A stretch of 53,130 bases of DNA from Pseudomonadota bacterium. GTDB taxonomy: Bacteria; Pseudomonadota; Gammaproteobacteria; Steroidobacterales; JBCBZW01. The translations under genes were made by a program, and so were the position numbers. The notes below the pieces were generated by a model. It saw only the letters and a program-made list of their open reading frames with translations. It made no database searches and had not been told where the DNA came from. The DNA lies in contig JBCCWS010000039.1 of the NCBI GenBank assembly GCA_039193195.1, positions 1 to 53,130 on the forward strand, given 5' to 3'. Below, in pieces: positions 16,287 through 25,654 of this stretch (its first letter is position 1; each line of letters starts with the position of its first letter).

Positions 16287-16700
16287 CGTTGCTGAGCTCC
16301 GCTGGGCCGAGCTTCGACCCTATCAACCTAATGTAATTACTTGGGCGTGCCTCGTTGGGACACGACACCGCTGGGACGTGCCACGCCTTTCGCGAGCGCA
16401 TCTCCCCTCGTGTCCCGGCCTCAGCGACCCGCCCGCTCGAACGCTATGGCGCAGGTGAGCGTGGCCGCTGTTCCCCGGCAAGATGTTATAATGCACCAGA
16501 TCAGAGCGCACGCTCACGCTACCGCCTTGGCGCTGCGTGCGACGAATTGGGGGGATGCGGCATCCCTCCCGACAGCAAGACGATGACGCCCCACCGCTCC
16601 TCCCGCAAAAGGGGGAGACGCCACGCGGCCGGTCTGCCAAGCTACGCGATTGCCCCTACGACCACCCAGCGCCGCCACGCGGCTGACATGGAATAGTTTT
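16287..16700 (+). other. Gap of 414 bp, promoter region of the M3 peptidase
   Basis: Frames here have no protein character that I recognise. The stretch holds an extended -10 element at 16484-16492 and a purine-rich segment before the lipoprotein start at 16701. Nothing else is seen. Confidence 0.4.
16484..16492 (+). promoter_or_regulatory. Extended -10 promoter element
   Basis: TGTTATAAT contains a perfect TATAAT with TGN just upstream. No clear -35 is visible. It lies 208 bp before the peptidase start. The ATGTTATAATG context also loosely resembles a Zur half-site. Confidence 0.45.
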
Positions 16701-18872
16701 ATGAAGCCAACCAGCCTCCTATTTCCGCTCTGCCTCGCCCTGACCCTCGCCGCCTGCGGCGGCAGTGACACCGAGGCCCCTGCCGCCGCCGAAGCGGCGC
16801 CCGAGGCGATGCCGGACGACATCGTAGTGACGCAAGCCGAGCTCGAAGGCAATCCCTTCCTGGAGGACTGGGACACGCCCTTCGGCATTCCCCCATTCGA
16901 CGAAATCGCCGACGAAGACTTTCTACCGGCCTTCAAGCAAGGGATGCTGGAGCAGCGCGCTGATGTGGCAGCGATTCGGGACAACCCCGACGCGCCCACC
17001 TTTGAGAACACCATCCTGGCCATGGAGCGGGTTGGGCAGCTAGCGCGCAAGGTGGGGCTCGTCTTCGGCCCCCTCGCATCCACGGAACTCAACGCCAAGA
17101 AGCGCGAACTGCAGAGCATCATCTACCCCATGTGGACGCGCGAGTCGAACAAGGTGGTACTCGACGACGCCCTCTGGCAGCGCGTTCAGACAGTCTACGA
17201 GGCCCGCGACACGCTCGACCTGGATGAGCAGGACGCGCGCTTGCTCGAGCTCACACACCGCCAGTTCGTGCGGGCGGGCGCTGCCCTGGACGCCGACACC
17301 AAGCCGAAGGTGGCGGCGATCAACGAAGAACTCTCAGGGCTCACCACGAAGTTCGGCCAAAACCTCCTCACCTCCACCAAGGCCTTCAAGCTGCCGATCA
17401 CCGATGATGCTGACACGGCGGGACTTTCCGAGGCGTTCAAATCAAGCATCTGGGATGAGGACGAACAAGCCTGGGTGGTCACCTTGGACCGCTCCGTCTA
17501 CGAGACCTTCATGACCCAGTCCGAGGTGCGCGAGCTGCGCGAGCAGGCCTTCAACGGGTACCGCCTGCGGGCCAGCGAGGGGGACACGGACAACGGCCCC
17601 TTAGCGATCAAGATCGCCCAGCTGCGCGCCCAACGCGCCGCCCTGCTCGGCTACGCCACGCACGCGGACTACGTGCTTGAGTACAACATGGCGCGCACCC
17701 CCAAGGGCGCCGAGGACTTCCTCCTGCGGGTCTGGAAGCCGGGACTAGAGCAGGCCAAGGTCGAGCGCGCGGACATGCAGGAGATGATTGGCGATGACTT
17801 CGAGTTCGAAGGGCACGACTGGTGGCACTATTCGGAGAAGATCCGTAAGGCGCGATTTGATCTAGACGAGAACGCGCTCAAGCCCTACTTCGAGCTGGAA
17901 GCGGTAAAGGGCGGCGCCTTCGAGCTGGCGAATCGCCTGTTCGGCATCACCTTTACGCAGATCGACGCACCGATCTGGAACGATGGCGTCACCGCCTATG
18001 AAGTGCGTGAGGCAGATGGCTCACACCTCGGCGTCTTCATGTTCGACATGTACGCCCGCGACTCCAAGCGCGGCGGCGCCTGGATGAACAGCTACCGCTC
18101 CGCGTCCAATATCGAGGGCGATTCCATCCGCCCTATCGTCACCAACAACCTCAACCTGACCGTGCCGCCCGTGGCCCAGCCCACGCTGCTGCGCTTTAAC
18201 GAGGTGAAGACCGTGTTCCATGAGTTCGGTCATGGCCTGCACGGCATCATGACCAAGATCGACTACCCCAGTTTCTCCGGCGTCGACGGCCCGCGGGACT
18301 ACACGGAGTTCCCGGCACAGATCCTAGAGCACTGGACGTCGGAACCCGAGATGCTTGCCATTTACGCCAAACACCACGAGACCGGCGAGGTAATCCCCGA
18401 GACGCTGGTCGAACGTTTGCTCGCCGCGGCGAACCACAACCAGGGCTTCGCGACCACCGAGTTCATCGCCGCGTCGCTCCTAGACCTGCGCTGGCACATG
18501 CTGACCGCCGAGGAAGCCGAAGCCATCACCGACGCCACTGCCTTCGAGCACGGCGTGCTCGAGGAGTACGGGCTGATCGACGAGATCGAGCCGCGCTATC
18601 GCTCCCAGTACTTCAGCCACGTCTTCGCTGGCGGCTACTCGGCCGGGTACTACGCTTACCTGTGGTCGGAAATCCTCGACTCGGACGGCTTCAACGCCTT
18701 CAAGGAAGCCGAGAACATCTTCGATCCCACGGTCGCCGCGCGCCTGAAGCAGTGGGTCTACGAAGCGGGCGGCCTGCGCCCTGCCGACGAGCTCTACCGC
18801 AACTTCCGCGGCGCCGAGCCAAGCATCGAGCCGCTACTCAACGGCCGCGGCTTCGGCACCGACGGCAACTAA
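16701..18872 (+). CDS. dcp: M3 family peptidyl-dipeptidase (Dcp-like) lipoprotein
   Basis: 723 residues from ATG 16701, chosen because it opens a lipoprotein signal (LTLAACGG, lipobox Cys about 20). An earlier in-frame ATG at 16650 would bury it. A low-complexity acidic/Ala linker follows, then the M3 helical fold. The zinc motif HEFGHGLHG starts at H507, and EFPAQILEHW supplies the further Glu ligand region. Such enzymes release dipeptides from peptide C-termini. The lipobox suggests outer-membrane or periplasmic anchoring, unlike cytosolic E. coli Dcp. Element A copy 3 lies downstream. Confidence 0.9.
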   Translation: MKPTSLLFPLCLALTLAACGGSDTEAPAAAEAAPEAMPDDIVVTQAELEGNPFLEDWDTPFGIPPFDEIADEDFLPAFKQGMLEQRADVAAIRDNPDAPTFENTILAMERVGQLARKVGLVFGPLASTELNAKKRELQSIIYPMWTRESNKVVLDDALWQRVQTVYEARDTLDLDEQDARLLELTHRQFVRAGAALDADTKPKVAAINEELSGLTTKFGQNLLTSTKAFKLPITDDADTAGLSEAFKSSIWDEDEQAWVVTLDRSVYETFMTQSEVRELREQAFNGYRLRASEGDTDNGPLAIKIAQLRAQRAALLGYATHADYVLEYNMARTPKGAEDFLLRVWKPGLEQAKVERADMQEMIGDDFEFEGHDWWHYSEKIRKARFDLDENALKPYFELEAVKGGAFELANRLFGITFTQIDAPIWNDGVTAYEVREADGSHLGVFMFDMYARDSKRGGAWMNSYRSASNIEGDSIRPIVTNNLNLTVPPVAQPTLLRFNEVKTVFHEFGHGLHGIMTKIDYPSFSGVDGPRDYTEFPAQILEHWTSEPEMLAIYAKHHETGEVIPETLVERLLAAANHNQGFATTEFIAASLLDLRWHMLTAEEAEAITDATAFEHGVLEEYGLIDEIEPRYRSQYFSHVFAGGYSAGYYAYLWSEILDSDGFNAFKEAENIFDPTVAARLKQWVYEAGGLRPADELYRNFRGAEPSIEPLLNGRGFGTDGN

Positions 18873-18905
18873 AGTGTAAATACCAATTCGGCGGGTGGCT
18901 CCCTA

Positions 18906-19070
18906 CTAGTGTCCTGAGTTAGAAGTTCGTTGATGAATTCGCACGCGAGTTTTTGTCCCTGAGCGCGGCGCGAGGACGAGCGTGGCAGGTCCCACGGGAG
19001 GAGGAGCAACGTGTTCAGGGGCGAAAACGTGCCGCGAAGTCATCAACGAACTTCTAACTCAGGACACTAG
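18906..19070 (-). repeat. Element A, copy 3, between convergent genes
   Basis: 165 bp with CTAG at both ends and near-perfect termini, in opposite orientation to copies 1 and 2. It sits 33 bp after the dcp stop and 16 bp after the stop of the convergent HupE gene, filling the shared 3' space. Confidence 0.85.
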
Positions 19071-19086
19071 CTAGCCGCCCGCCGAT

Positions 19087-19914
19087 TCAACCGAGGAAGG
19101 TTCGCTCGATCGCCCACCACAGGCCAATGAATCCGATCGCCAGAGACCCTGGCAACACCACCCGTCGCCGGTAACGCATCTCGGCCTGCGGCGACCGATC
19201 CATCCGGCGCCAAGCACTCACCAGCAGAAAGGCCAGCAGCACCACGCTCAGCTGACCCACCTCGACGCCGACGTTGAAGCCGACGAGCCCGCTCCAGAAC
19301 TGGTTCGCCGGCAACCCTAGCTCGCCGAAGAAACCGGCAAAACCGAGGCCATGCAACAACCCGAAGGCGAACACGATCACCGGTCGCCAGCGGGGCATAT
19401 CGCTCACGAAGAGATTCTCTAGCGCCACGAAGGCGATGCTCGCCGCAATCAGCGGCTCAACGATGCTCGCGCTCGGCGAGATCACACCGGCTGCCGCCAG
19501 CCCCAGGGTGGCCGTATGGGCGACTGTGAACGTGGTGATCTGCACGAGCAGCGCTCGCAATCGCGTAGAAGTGAGGAAGAGCGCCAGCACGAAGAGAATG
19601 TGATCCAGTCCGCCGGGAAGGATGTGTTGGACGCCGATGGACACGTAGAGCAGGAAGGTCGAGGCGGCGCTGCGGGCGTCGCCCGAAGCGTCGAGGATCG
19701 GTTGGGTCAAGCGCGCCGTGCGATCTTCCGCGCTATCGAGAGTCGCCAGCTGCTCGCACAGGGCAGCGTCAAGACCTACACCGCCAACCCCGGGCAGGCA
19801 GAACTCATCCTCCGGGTGAGCGTGAGCGCAGGCACCTGCCAAGGCCAACAGGCACAGCGCCCACTGCCACCGGCCAAATCGGACCTGACCCACGACTACT
19901 CGCTCGTCTCCCAA
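19087..19914 (-). CDS. HupE/UreJ family metal permease-like protein
   Basis: About 275 residues from TTG 19914 (GGAG 7 nt upstream). GTG 19893 is an alternative, and the longer frame to 19989 would overlap the ArsR gene. A signal peptide (LCLLALAGACAHAH) precedes a short periplasmic region with two Cys, then about six membrane helices. HupE hallmarks are GVQHILPGGLDHILFVLALF, FTVAHTATL and FGLLHGLGFAGFF, with intramembrane His and Asp typical of Ni/Co (or other divalent metal) permeases. It is divergent from an ArsR sensor with a shared operator, so metal-responsive expression is likely. The metal is not known. Confidence 0.82.
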   Translation of the reverse strand: MGDERVVVGQVRFGRWQWALCLLALAGACAHAHPEDEFCLPGVGGVGLDAALCEQLATLDSAEDRTARLTQPILDASGDARSAASTFLLYVSIGVQHILPGGLDHILFVLALFLTSTRLRALLVQITTFTVAHTATLGLAAAGVISPSASIVEPLIAASIAFVALENLFVSDMPRWRPVIVFAFGLLHGLGFAGFFGELGLPANQFWSGLVGFNVGVEVGQLSVVLLAFLLVSAWRRMDRSPQAEMRYRRRVVLPGSLAIGFIGLWWAIERTFLG

Positions 19915-19938
19915 GGAATGGCTCCACGTGACGTTGAT

Positions 19939-19954
19939 ATATTTGCACAAATAT
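19939..19954. promoter_or_regulatory. ArsR/SmtB-type operator
   Basis: ATATTTG-CA-CAAATAT is a perfect 7-2-7 inverted repeat between the divergent HupE and ArsR starts, in the A/T-rich form typical of SmtB/ArsR operators. It could control both directions. Confidence 0.7.
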
Positions 19955-19968
19955 GCAAAAGTTAGCTC

Positions 19969-20265
19969 ATGGACGAGGTTCAGATCCAAGAGACCGCAGA
20001 CCTGCTGAAGGCCCTAGGGGAGTTTAACCGGCTCTCGCTGGTATACCGACTCTGCCAGTGTCAGGTGCCGCAAAACGCGATGTGCCTGTGCGAGTGCTGC
20101 AGCGTGGATGCGTCTGTTGCCTCTCGCCATCTCAAGACCTTGGCGCAGGAGGGTGTCGTGCAGTTCGAGCGAAAGGGTCGAGAGAAAACCTATTCGCTCA
20201 ATCGGGGCCAGGTCGCGGAACGTCTGCGCGATCTTGCGGACAAGATAGAAGGCGAAGAGATCTAA
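19969..20265 (+). CDS. ArsR/SmtB family metal sensor, cysteine-rich
   Basis: 98 residues. A winged helix-turn-helix runs from LLKALGEFNRLSLVYRL through SVDASVASRHLKTL and the wing FERKGREKTYSLN. Six cysteines sit in and before the recognition region (C29, C31, C39, C41, C43, C44: CQC and CLCECC), more than the usual ELCVCD of ArsR. They suggest a thiol site for a soft metal (As, Cd, Pb, Cu, Zn or Hg). Apo-repressor would bind the operator 15 bp upstream and be released by metal. It is followed 11 nt later by a Cys-rich peptide gene. Confidence 0.88.
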   Translation: MDEVQIQETADLLKALGEFNRLSLVYRLCQCQVPQNAMCLCECCSVDASVASRHLKTLAQEGVVQFERKGREKTYSLNRGQVAERLRDLADKIEGEEI

Positions 20266-20276
20266 AGGAGACTGAT

Positions 20277-20378
20277 GTGGACACTAATGCTGATCAGTGT
20301 GACTGCGACTGCGAGAACGCAAAGTGCTGCGAGGAAAAGACCTGCGAGTGCTGCAAAGACGAGTGCTGCTGTAAGTAA
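20277..20378 (+). CDS. 33-residue metallothionein-like Cys-rich peptide
   Basis: GTG start at 20277 with AAAGGAG six bases upstream, 11 nt after the ArsR stop. The 33 residues hold 11 Cys in clusters (QCDCDCENAKCC, TCECCKDECCCK) with many Asp/Glu/Lys and no aromatic residue: the composition of a metallothionein. It lacks the His and spacing of cyanobacterial SmtA, so it is a distinct mini-metallothionein. By analogy with smtB-smtA it would bind and buffer excess metal sensed by the upstream ArsR. A competing ATG at 20275 reads another frame without Cys clusters and is rejected. Element B copy 2 begins 3 nt after the stop. Confidence 0.7.
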   Translation: MDTNADQCDCDCENAKCCEEKTCECCKDECCCK

Positions 20379-20380
20379 AC

Positions 20381-20482
20381 CTAGTGGGCCGCTTGGTAAA
20401 TGAGGTAACGCTCAGTCTGCGTAGGGGCAGACCCGAAGGGCGAGTAGCTGAGCGTCACCTTATTTACCAAGCGGCCCACTAG
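20381..20482 (+). repeat. Element B, copy 2 (short form)
   Basis: 102 bp, CTAG at both ends, termini CTAGTGGGCCGCTTGGTAAA and its complement. The same interior as copy 1 plus GCTGAGCGTCACCTTATTTA. It starts 3 bp past the stop of the Cys-rich peptide gene and could act as its 3' hairpin. Confidence 0.85.
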
Positions 20483-20507
20483 CCGCGCAGGGCGCGAGCC
20501 ACCGCGC

Positions 20508-20547
20508 GTGCTCAGATGAGGCTCGCTCACAAGCCTCGTCTGAGCAC
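20508..20547. terminator. Strong hairpin, possible terminator
   Basis: GTGCTCAGATGAGGCT, an 8-nt loop, then AGCCTCGTCTGAGCAC: a 16-bp stem with one mismatch. There is no T-run after it. It lies just beyond element B copy 2. Confidence 0.45.
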
Positions 20548-20746
20548 GGCCATCGCCGTTGCTGCTCAGGATCCGACCAAAATCCGAGAGCTTGTAGGCT
20601 GGAACATACTCGGGCAGTCCGAGATCACCCCTGGGCCTTGGTGAATCAACGAGGCGCCAAGTGCTCAGGCGCAATGCCCACCGAGCCAACGCCGCGAAGA
20701 CGACGACACGTTGCCTGCCTCAACCAGTTCACCAGACCTCGAGAGT

Positions 20747-20761
20747 GTTATGTTATAACGC
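20747..20761. promoter_or_regulatory. Zur-box-like sequence upstream of S9 peptidase
   Basis: GTTATGTTATAACGC has one good half of the gamma-proteobacterial Zur pattern (GTTATGTTATAAC) and a weak second half. It lies about 200 bp before the peptidase start. It could also be no more than an AT-rich promoter. The rest of the gap 20548-20959 shows nothing else. Confidence 0.3.
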
Positions 20762-20959
20762 CAAGGGGCGTGGGCGTCTCGGCGGCAGTGGATACCGAGC
20801 AAGTAGCTCTCCGGCCACGCGCCTCGCCCAGAACCCCGCGCAGCGGGCTTCGCGCACTCATCCCAGCACGGACCGTGATGCGCCAGCACGGTGAGCACCG
20901 ATGCAGCGTGCCATCTGGTAGGCTCGCGCCACATTATCCCACCCCAGGTTGCTTTCCCT

Positions 20960-22993
20960 ATGCGTGCTACGACCCTCCTGCTTAGCCTGCTCGCCTCCGG
21001 TCTCGCTGCGGCTGCCCCGTTTTCCGCTAACCACCTGGTCCGCATGGACCGCGTTGGCGCACCGGTCGTCTCCCCCAACGGCGAGCACGTGGTGTTCACC
21101 CTGCGGCAAACCGATATGGAGGCCGGCAAGGGGCGCTACGACCTGTGGCTAAGCGACCTGAGGAAAGGAAGCGCCCCGCGCCAGCTCACCTCCCACGAGG
21201 CGAATGACACGGATCCCGCTTGGTCCGTGGACGGCCAATCCGTGCTGTTCCTGTCCTCGCGCGGTGGATCGAGCCAGGTGTGGCGCATTTCGATCACCGG
21301 CGGCGAAGCACAGCCGCTCACCGACCTGCCCCTCGGCATCGACACCTTCAAGCTCTCACCGGCTGGCGACCGACTCGTCGTGTCCATCTCCGTCTACCTC
21401 GACTGCGACGACCTGCAGTGCACGGCCGACCGTGACGAGCAGCAGGCCGACTCGAAGGTCAGCGCCAGTGCCTACGACCAGCTCTTCATGCGCCACTGGG
21501 ACCATTGGCTGGATGCCAAGCGCTCGCAGCTGTTCGCCCTGACGATCGATGAGGAGGGTGCGATCGTCGGCGACCCCGTGCGCGTTAGCACCGTCGACGC
21601 CGACGTGCCCTCACGCATCTGGGGCGGCAACGAGGAGTACGCGATCTCTACCGATAGCCAAACGGTTTACTTCGCTGCTCGCCTTCGCGACGCCAAGGAA
21701 CCGAGCTCGACCAACTTCGATATCTACGCAGCCTCGATGGGCGGCGGAACGGCCACCAACCTCACGCAAGCAAACCTGGCCTGGGATACGATGCCGGTCC
21801 TGAGCCCCGACGGCGGCTCCCTCGCCTACCTGGCGATGGCGCGGCCGGGCTTCGAGGCCGACCAGTACCAAGTCATGCTGCGCGATCTGAAGTCCGGCAC
21901 CACGCGCGTACTTACTGGCGACTGGGACTACTCGCCGTCCTCGATGGCGTTCACCTCGGACGGTAGTGCCTTGGTCATGAACGCCCAGGATGTCGGCCAC
22001 AAGACCCTGTGGCGTCTCGACTTAGCCTCGGGCGCCAACGAGCGTATCAGAGACGGCGCCTACATCAGCGCCTTCGACCTATCGGCCGAAGGCATCGTTT
22101 ACGCCCAGGACTCGCTGACCTCCCCCAGCGACCTATACGTAGCAGACGCGGCCGGCAGCAACCCGGCGCAGCTCACCCATTTTGGTCAGCACGCCATGGC
22201 CGACCTGGAGGTGGGTGACTACGAGCAGTTCTCCTTTACCGGCGCCGCTGGCGACAAGGTGTACGGCTTCGTCGTGAAGCCCACGGGCTTCACGCCCGGC
22301 AAGAACTACCCCGTTGCCTTCCTCATCCACGGCGGCCCTCAAGGGAGCTTCGGCAACCACTGGCACTACCGATGGAATCCGCAAACCTATGCGGGCGCCG
22401 GGTTTGCCGCGGTGATGATCGACTTCCACGGCTCAACCGGCTACGGACAAGCCTTCACGGACAGCATCTCCGGCGACTGGGGCGGCAAGCCCTTGGAAGA
22501 CCTGCAGCTAGGCCTCGCCGCCGCCCTCGAGCGGTACAGCTTCTTGGATGGCGATCGGGTCTGCGCCCTTGGCGCCTCCTACGGCGGTTTCATGATCAAC
22601 TGGATCGCCGGCCAGTGGCCCGATCGTTTCCGCTGTCTGGTCAACCACGACGGCGTGTTCGATCAGCGCTCGATGTACTACACCACCGAGGAGCTGTGGT
22701 TCCCCGAATGGGAAAACGGCGGCCCCTACTTCCAGCAGCCGCAGGCCCACGAGAAGTACAACCCGGCGCGCTTCGTCGATCGATGGCAGACGCCGATGCT
22801 CGTGATCCACGGCGAGCTGGACTACCGCGTGCCGGTCACCCAGGGCATCGGTGCCTTTACCGCGCTTCAGCGGCGCGGCGTCGAGAGTCGCTTCCTCTAC
22901 TTCCCCGATGAGAACCACTGGGTGCTTCAACCCCACAACTCCCTGCGCTGGCACGACGAGGTCAACGGCTGGCTGAGGCGCTACCTGGATTAG
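20960..22993 (+). CDS. Exported S9 family prolyl oligopeptidase-type peptidase
   Basis: 677 residues from ATG 20960, where a signal peptide (TLLLSLLASGLAAAAP) begins; the earlier in-frame start at 20891 lacks one. The N-terminal half is a beta-propeller with TolB/WD-like repeats (PVVSPNGEHVVFTLR, DTDPAWSVDGQSVLFLSSR). The C-terminal alpha/beta hydrolase has the nucleophile elbow GASYGGF, the acid HGELDYRVP and the His ENHWV. It cleaves short peptides in the periplasm, dipeptidyl- or acylaminoacyl-peptidase style. A CDDLQC pair may form a disulfide. Confidence 0.9.
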   Translation: MRATTLLLSLLASGLAAAAPFSANHLVRMDRVGAPVVSPNGEHVVFTLRQTDMEAGKGRYDLWLSDLRKGSAPRQLTSHEANDTDPAWSVDGQSVLFLSSRGGSSQVWRISITGGEAQPLTDLPLGIDTFKLSPAGDRLVVSISVYLDCDDLQCTADRDEQQADSKVSASAYDQLFMRHWDHWLDAKRSQLFALTIDEEGAIVGDPVRVSTVDADVPSRIWGGNEEYAISTDSQTVYFAARLRDAKEPSSTNFDIYAASMGGGTATNLTQANLAWDTMPVLSPDGGSLAYLAMARPGFEADQYQVMLRDLKSGTTRVLTGDWDYSPSSMAFTSDGSALVMNAQDVGHKTLWRLDLASGANERIRDGAYISAFDLSAEGIVYAQDSLTSPSDLYVADAAGSNPAQLTHFGQHAMADLEVGDYEQFSFTGAAGDKVYGFVVKPTGFTPGKNYPVAFLIHGGPQGSFGNHWHYRWNPQTYAGAGFAAVMIDFHGSTGYGQAFTDSISGDWGGKPLEDLQLGLAAALERYSFLDGDRVCALGASYGGFMINWIAGQWPDRFRCLVNHDGVFDQRSMYYTTEELWFPEWENGGPYFQQPQAHEKYNPARFVDRWQTPMLVIHGELDYRVPVTQGIGAFTALQRRGVESRFLYFPDENHWVLQPHNSLRWHDEVNGWLRRYLD

Positions 22994-23103
22994 CCTCGAC
23001 TCCCCGTCGCCCGCCCGCGAGGCGGTGCTGGCGCTAACGGTGGCGTGCGATACTTCGCGGCTGCTGATGACATCACCCCTGCGCGCATTGCTGAGAGGAT
23101 TTC

Positions 23104-25638
23104 ATGCGCTACACGCCCTCTGAGATCGAGCCCAAATGGCAAGCCGCCTGGGACGCCCAGCAACCTTTCCGGACCCCGAGTGATCCGGCGGAGCTTAGGG
23201 CGCGACCGAAGTACTACATCCTCGACATGTTTCCCTACCCCTCGGGCGCGGGCCTACACGTGGGCCATCCCGAGGGCTACACGGCGACGGACGTGCTCGC
23301 GCGCCTCAAGCGCATGCGCGGCTTCAATGTCCTCCATCCCATGGGCTGGGACGCCTTCGGCCTGCCCGCCGAACGCGCCGCCGTGCGCGACAACATCCAC
23401 CCGGCGATCATCACCGAGCGGAACATCAACAACTTCCGCCGCCAGATCAAACGCCTCGGCTTCAGCTACGACTGGGCGCGCGAGGTCAACACGAGCGCCG
23501 TCGACTACTACCAGTGGACCCAGTGGATCTTCCTCAAACTCTACGAGAAGGACCTGGCCTACCTGGCCGAGGTGCCGGTGAACTGGTGCCCCACCCTCGG
23601 CACGGTGCTGGCCAACGAGGAGGTGAAGGACGGTAAGTACGTGGAGACCGGCGATCCCGTGGAGCGCCGCTCGATGAAGCAGTGGATGCTGAAGATCACC
23701 GCCTACGCCGAGCGCCTGCTCCAAGACCTCGACGACGTCGACTGGCCCGAAGGCGTCAAGGAGATGCAGCGCAACTGGATCGGCAAGTCCCATGGCGCCG
23801 ACGTGGTGTTCCAGCTGCCGGACGAGCACAGCCTCACCGTGTACACGACTCGCCCCGATACGCTGTTCGGTGCCACCTACTGCGTGCTCGCTCCCGAGCA
23901 TCCGCTGGTGCAAGCGCTGACCACGCAGGAGCAAAAGGCAGCCGTCGACGCCTACGTCGCCGAGGCCACACAGAAGTCCGACCTCCTGCGGACGGACCTG
24001 GCCAAGGAGAAGACCGGCGTCTTCACGGGCGCCCACGCCATCAACCCGGTGACCGGCGAGGAGATCCCCGTCTGGGTAGCCGACTACGTGCTCATGTCCT
24101 ACGGCACCGGCGCCATCATGGCGGTGCCGGCGCACGACGAGCGAGATCACGAGTTTGCGCGCGCCTTCAACCTGCCGATCCGACGCGTGATCGAAGGCGG
24201 TGGCCAGATCGAGGAGGCAGCGTGGACCGGCGATGGCAAGGCCGTGAACTCCGACTTTCTCGACGGCCTGGAAGTGGACGAGGCCAAGACGCGCATCATC
24301 GCTTGGCTCGAGGAGCGCGGCGCGGGCACGGGCCGCGTGCAGTACCGCCTGCGCGACTGGCTCTTCTCGCGCCAGCGCTACTGGGGCGAACCGTTCCCCA
24401 TCGTGCACGCGGAAGACGGCGAAGTGGTGCCCCTGGATCCGGCGGCACTGCCCGTCGAGCTGCCGTCGATCGACGAGTACCGCCCCACCGAGGATGGCCA
24501 ACCGCCCCTCGCCCGCGCGCCCAAGGAATGGACTGAGCTAACGCTGCCCGATGGTCGAAGGGCCACGCGCGAGACCAACACCATGCCCCAGTGGGCCGGA
24601 TCCTGTTGGTACTACTTGCGCTACCTCGACCCAAACAACACCGAGGCCCCCTTCTCCAAGGAGGTGGCCGACTACTGGATGCCCGTCGATCTGTACGTGG
24701 GTGGGGTCGAGCACGCGGTCCTGCACCTGCTCTACGCGCGCTTCTGGCACAAGGTGCTCTACGACGTGGGCCTGGTGAGCACCAAGGAGCCGTTCCAACG
24801 CCTGTTCAACCAGGGCATGATCCTCGCCTACAGCTACAAGGACGCCAACGGCAAGTACCACCACCCGGACGACACGCAGGAGCGCGACGGCGCGCCCGTA
24901 CTCAAGGCGACCGGGGAGACGCTCGACACGCAAATCGAGAAGATGTCGAAGTCGAAGCTGAACGTGGTGAACCCCGACGATGTGATCGAGCAGTACGGCG
25001 CTGACGCCATGCGCCTGTATGAGCTCTTCATGGGCCCCCTGGAACAGGTCAAACCGTGGCAGATGACGGGCGTGGAAGGCGTGTACCGCTTTCTCCAGCG
25101 CGTGTGGCGCCTGGTCGTTGATGAGCGCACCGGTGCGCTCAACGACAAGCTCGCTGATGAGCCGGCGCAGAAGAGCAGCGAGTTGAACAAGGCCCTTCAC
25201 CGCACGATCAGGAAAGTGCTGGAGGACACGGAAGCCCTGCGCTTCAACACGGCCATCGCCGAGATGATGACCTTCGTCAACAAGGCGACCTCGGCGAAAA
25301 CGCTGCCGAGGGCCCTGATCAAGGACTTCATTACCGTCCTCGCCCCCTACGCGCCGCACCTCGCCGAAGAGCTGTGGGAGCGCCTCGGCGCTGATGGCCT
25401 GGTCTGCGTGGCCACCTGGCCCTCGCACGATGAGTCCCTGTGCGTCGATGACACGATCACCATCGTCGTACAGGTGAACGGCAAGAAACGCGATGAGATC
25501 AGCGCTGCTCGCGATGCCGATAAGGCCACGCTGGAGACAGCGGCGCTCGCCAGCGATGGCGCCCAACGCTCAATGGACGGGAAGACGCCGAAGAAGGTCA
25601 TCGTCGTCCCCGGCCGCCTCGTCAATATCGTCGTCTAA
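23104..25638 (+). CDS. leuS: Leucyl-tRNA synthetase
   Basis: 844 residues, ATG with GAGAGGA upstream. Class I motifs are intact: LHVGHPEGY as the HIGH signature and KMSKS as [10 protein letters not shown]. The CP1 editing domain ([31 protein letters not shown]) and C-terminal [11 protein letters not shown] domain are present. Length is close to the usual 850-870. It charges tRNA-Leu in the cytosol and hydrolyses mischarged products. It stands 110 bp after the S9 peptidase and 16 bp before the dipeptidase gene, which may be co-transcribed. Confidence 0.97.
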   Translation: MRYTPSEIEPKWQAAWDAQQPFRTPSDPAELRARPKYYILDMFPYPSGAGLHVGHPEGYTATDVLARLKRMRGFNVLHPMGWDAFGLPAERAAVRDNIHPAIITERNINNFRRQIKRLGFSYDWAREVNTSAVDYYQWTQWIFLKLYEKDLAYLAEVPVNWCPTLGTVLANEEVKDGKYVETGDPVERRSMKQWMLKITAYAERLLQDLDDVDWPEGVKEMQRNWIGKSHGADVVFQLPDEHSLTVYTTRPDTLFGATYCVLAPEHPLVQALTTQEQKAAVDAYVAEATQKSDLLRTDLAKEKTGVFTGAHAINPVTGEEIPVWVADYVLMSYGTGAIMAVPAHDERDHEFARAFNLPIRRVIEGGGQIEEAAWTGDGKAVNSDFLDGLEVDEAKTRIIAWLEERGAGTGRVQYRLRDWLFSRQRYWGEPFPIVHAEDGEVVPLDPAALPVELPSIDEYRPTEDGQPPLARAPKEWTELTLPDGRRATRETNTMPQWAGSCWYYLRYLDPNNTEAPFSKEVADYWMPVDLYVGGVEHAVLHLLYARFWHKVLYDVGLVSTKEPFQRLFNQGMILAYSYKDANGKYHHPDDTQERDGAPVLKATGETLDTQIEKMSKSKLNVVNPDDVIEQYGADAMRLYELFMGPLEQVKPWQMTGVEGVYRFLQRVWRLVVDERTGALNDKLADEPAQKSSELNKALHRTIRKVLEDTEALRFNTAIAEMMTFVNKATSAKTLPRALIKDFITVLAPYAPHLAEELWERLGADGLVCVATWPSHDESLCVDDTITIVVQVNGKKRDEISAARDADKATLETAALASDGAQRSMDGKTPKKVIVVPGRLVNIVV

Positions 25639-25654
25639 GCACAGGTAACGCTGC

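Noticed and set aside
20275-20400. ATG-started frame overlapping the Cys-rich peptide
   Set aside because: The GTG two bases on has the better spacing to AAAGGAG and gives the clustered Cys pattern; the ATG frame runs into element B with no pattern.
20381-20689. Minus-strand open frame ending in QTERYLIYQAAH, also seen at 35101-35340
   Set aside because: The shared peptide comes from translating element B termini, not from a protein family; it is a repeat artefact.
23254-24501. Long minus-strand open frames opposite leuS (also 24538-25566)
   Set aside because: They are mirror frames of a clear leucyl-tRNA synthetase and show no recognisable domain.
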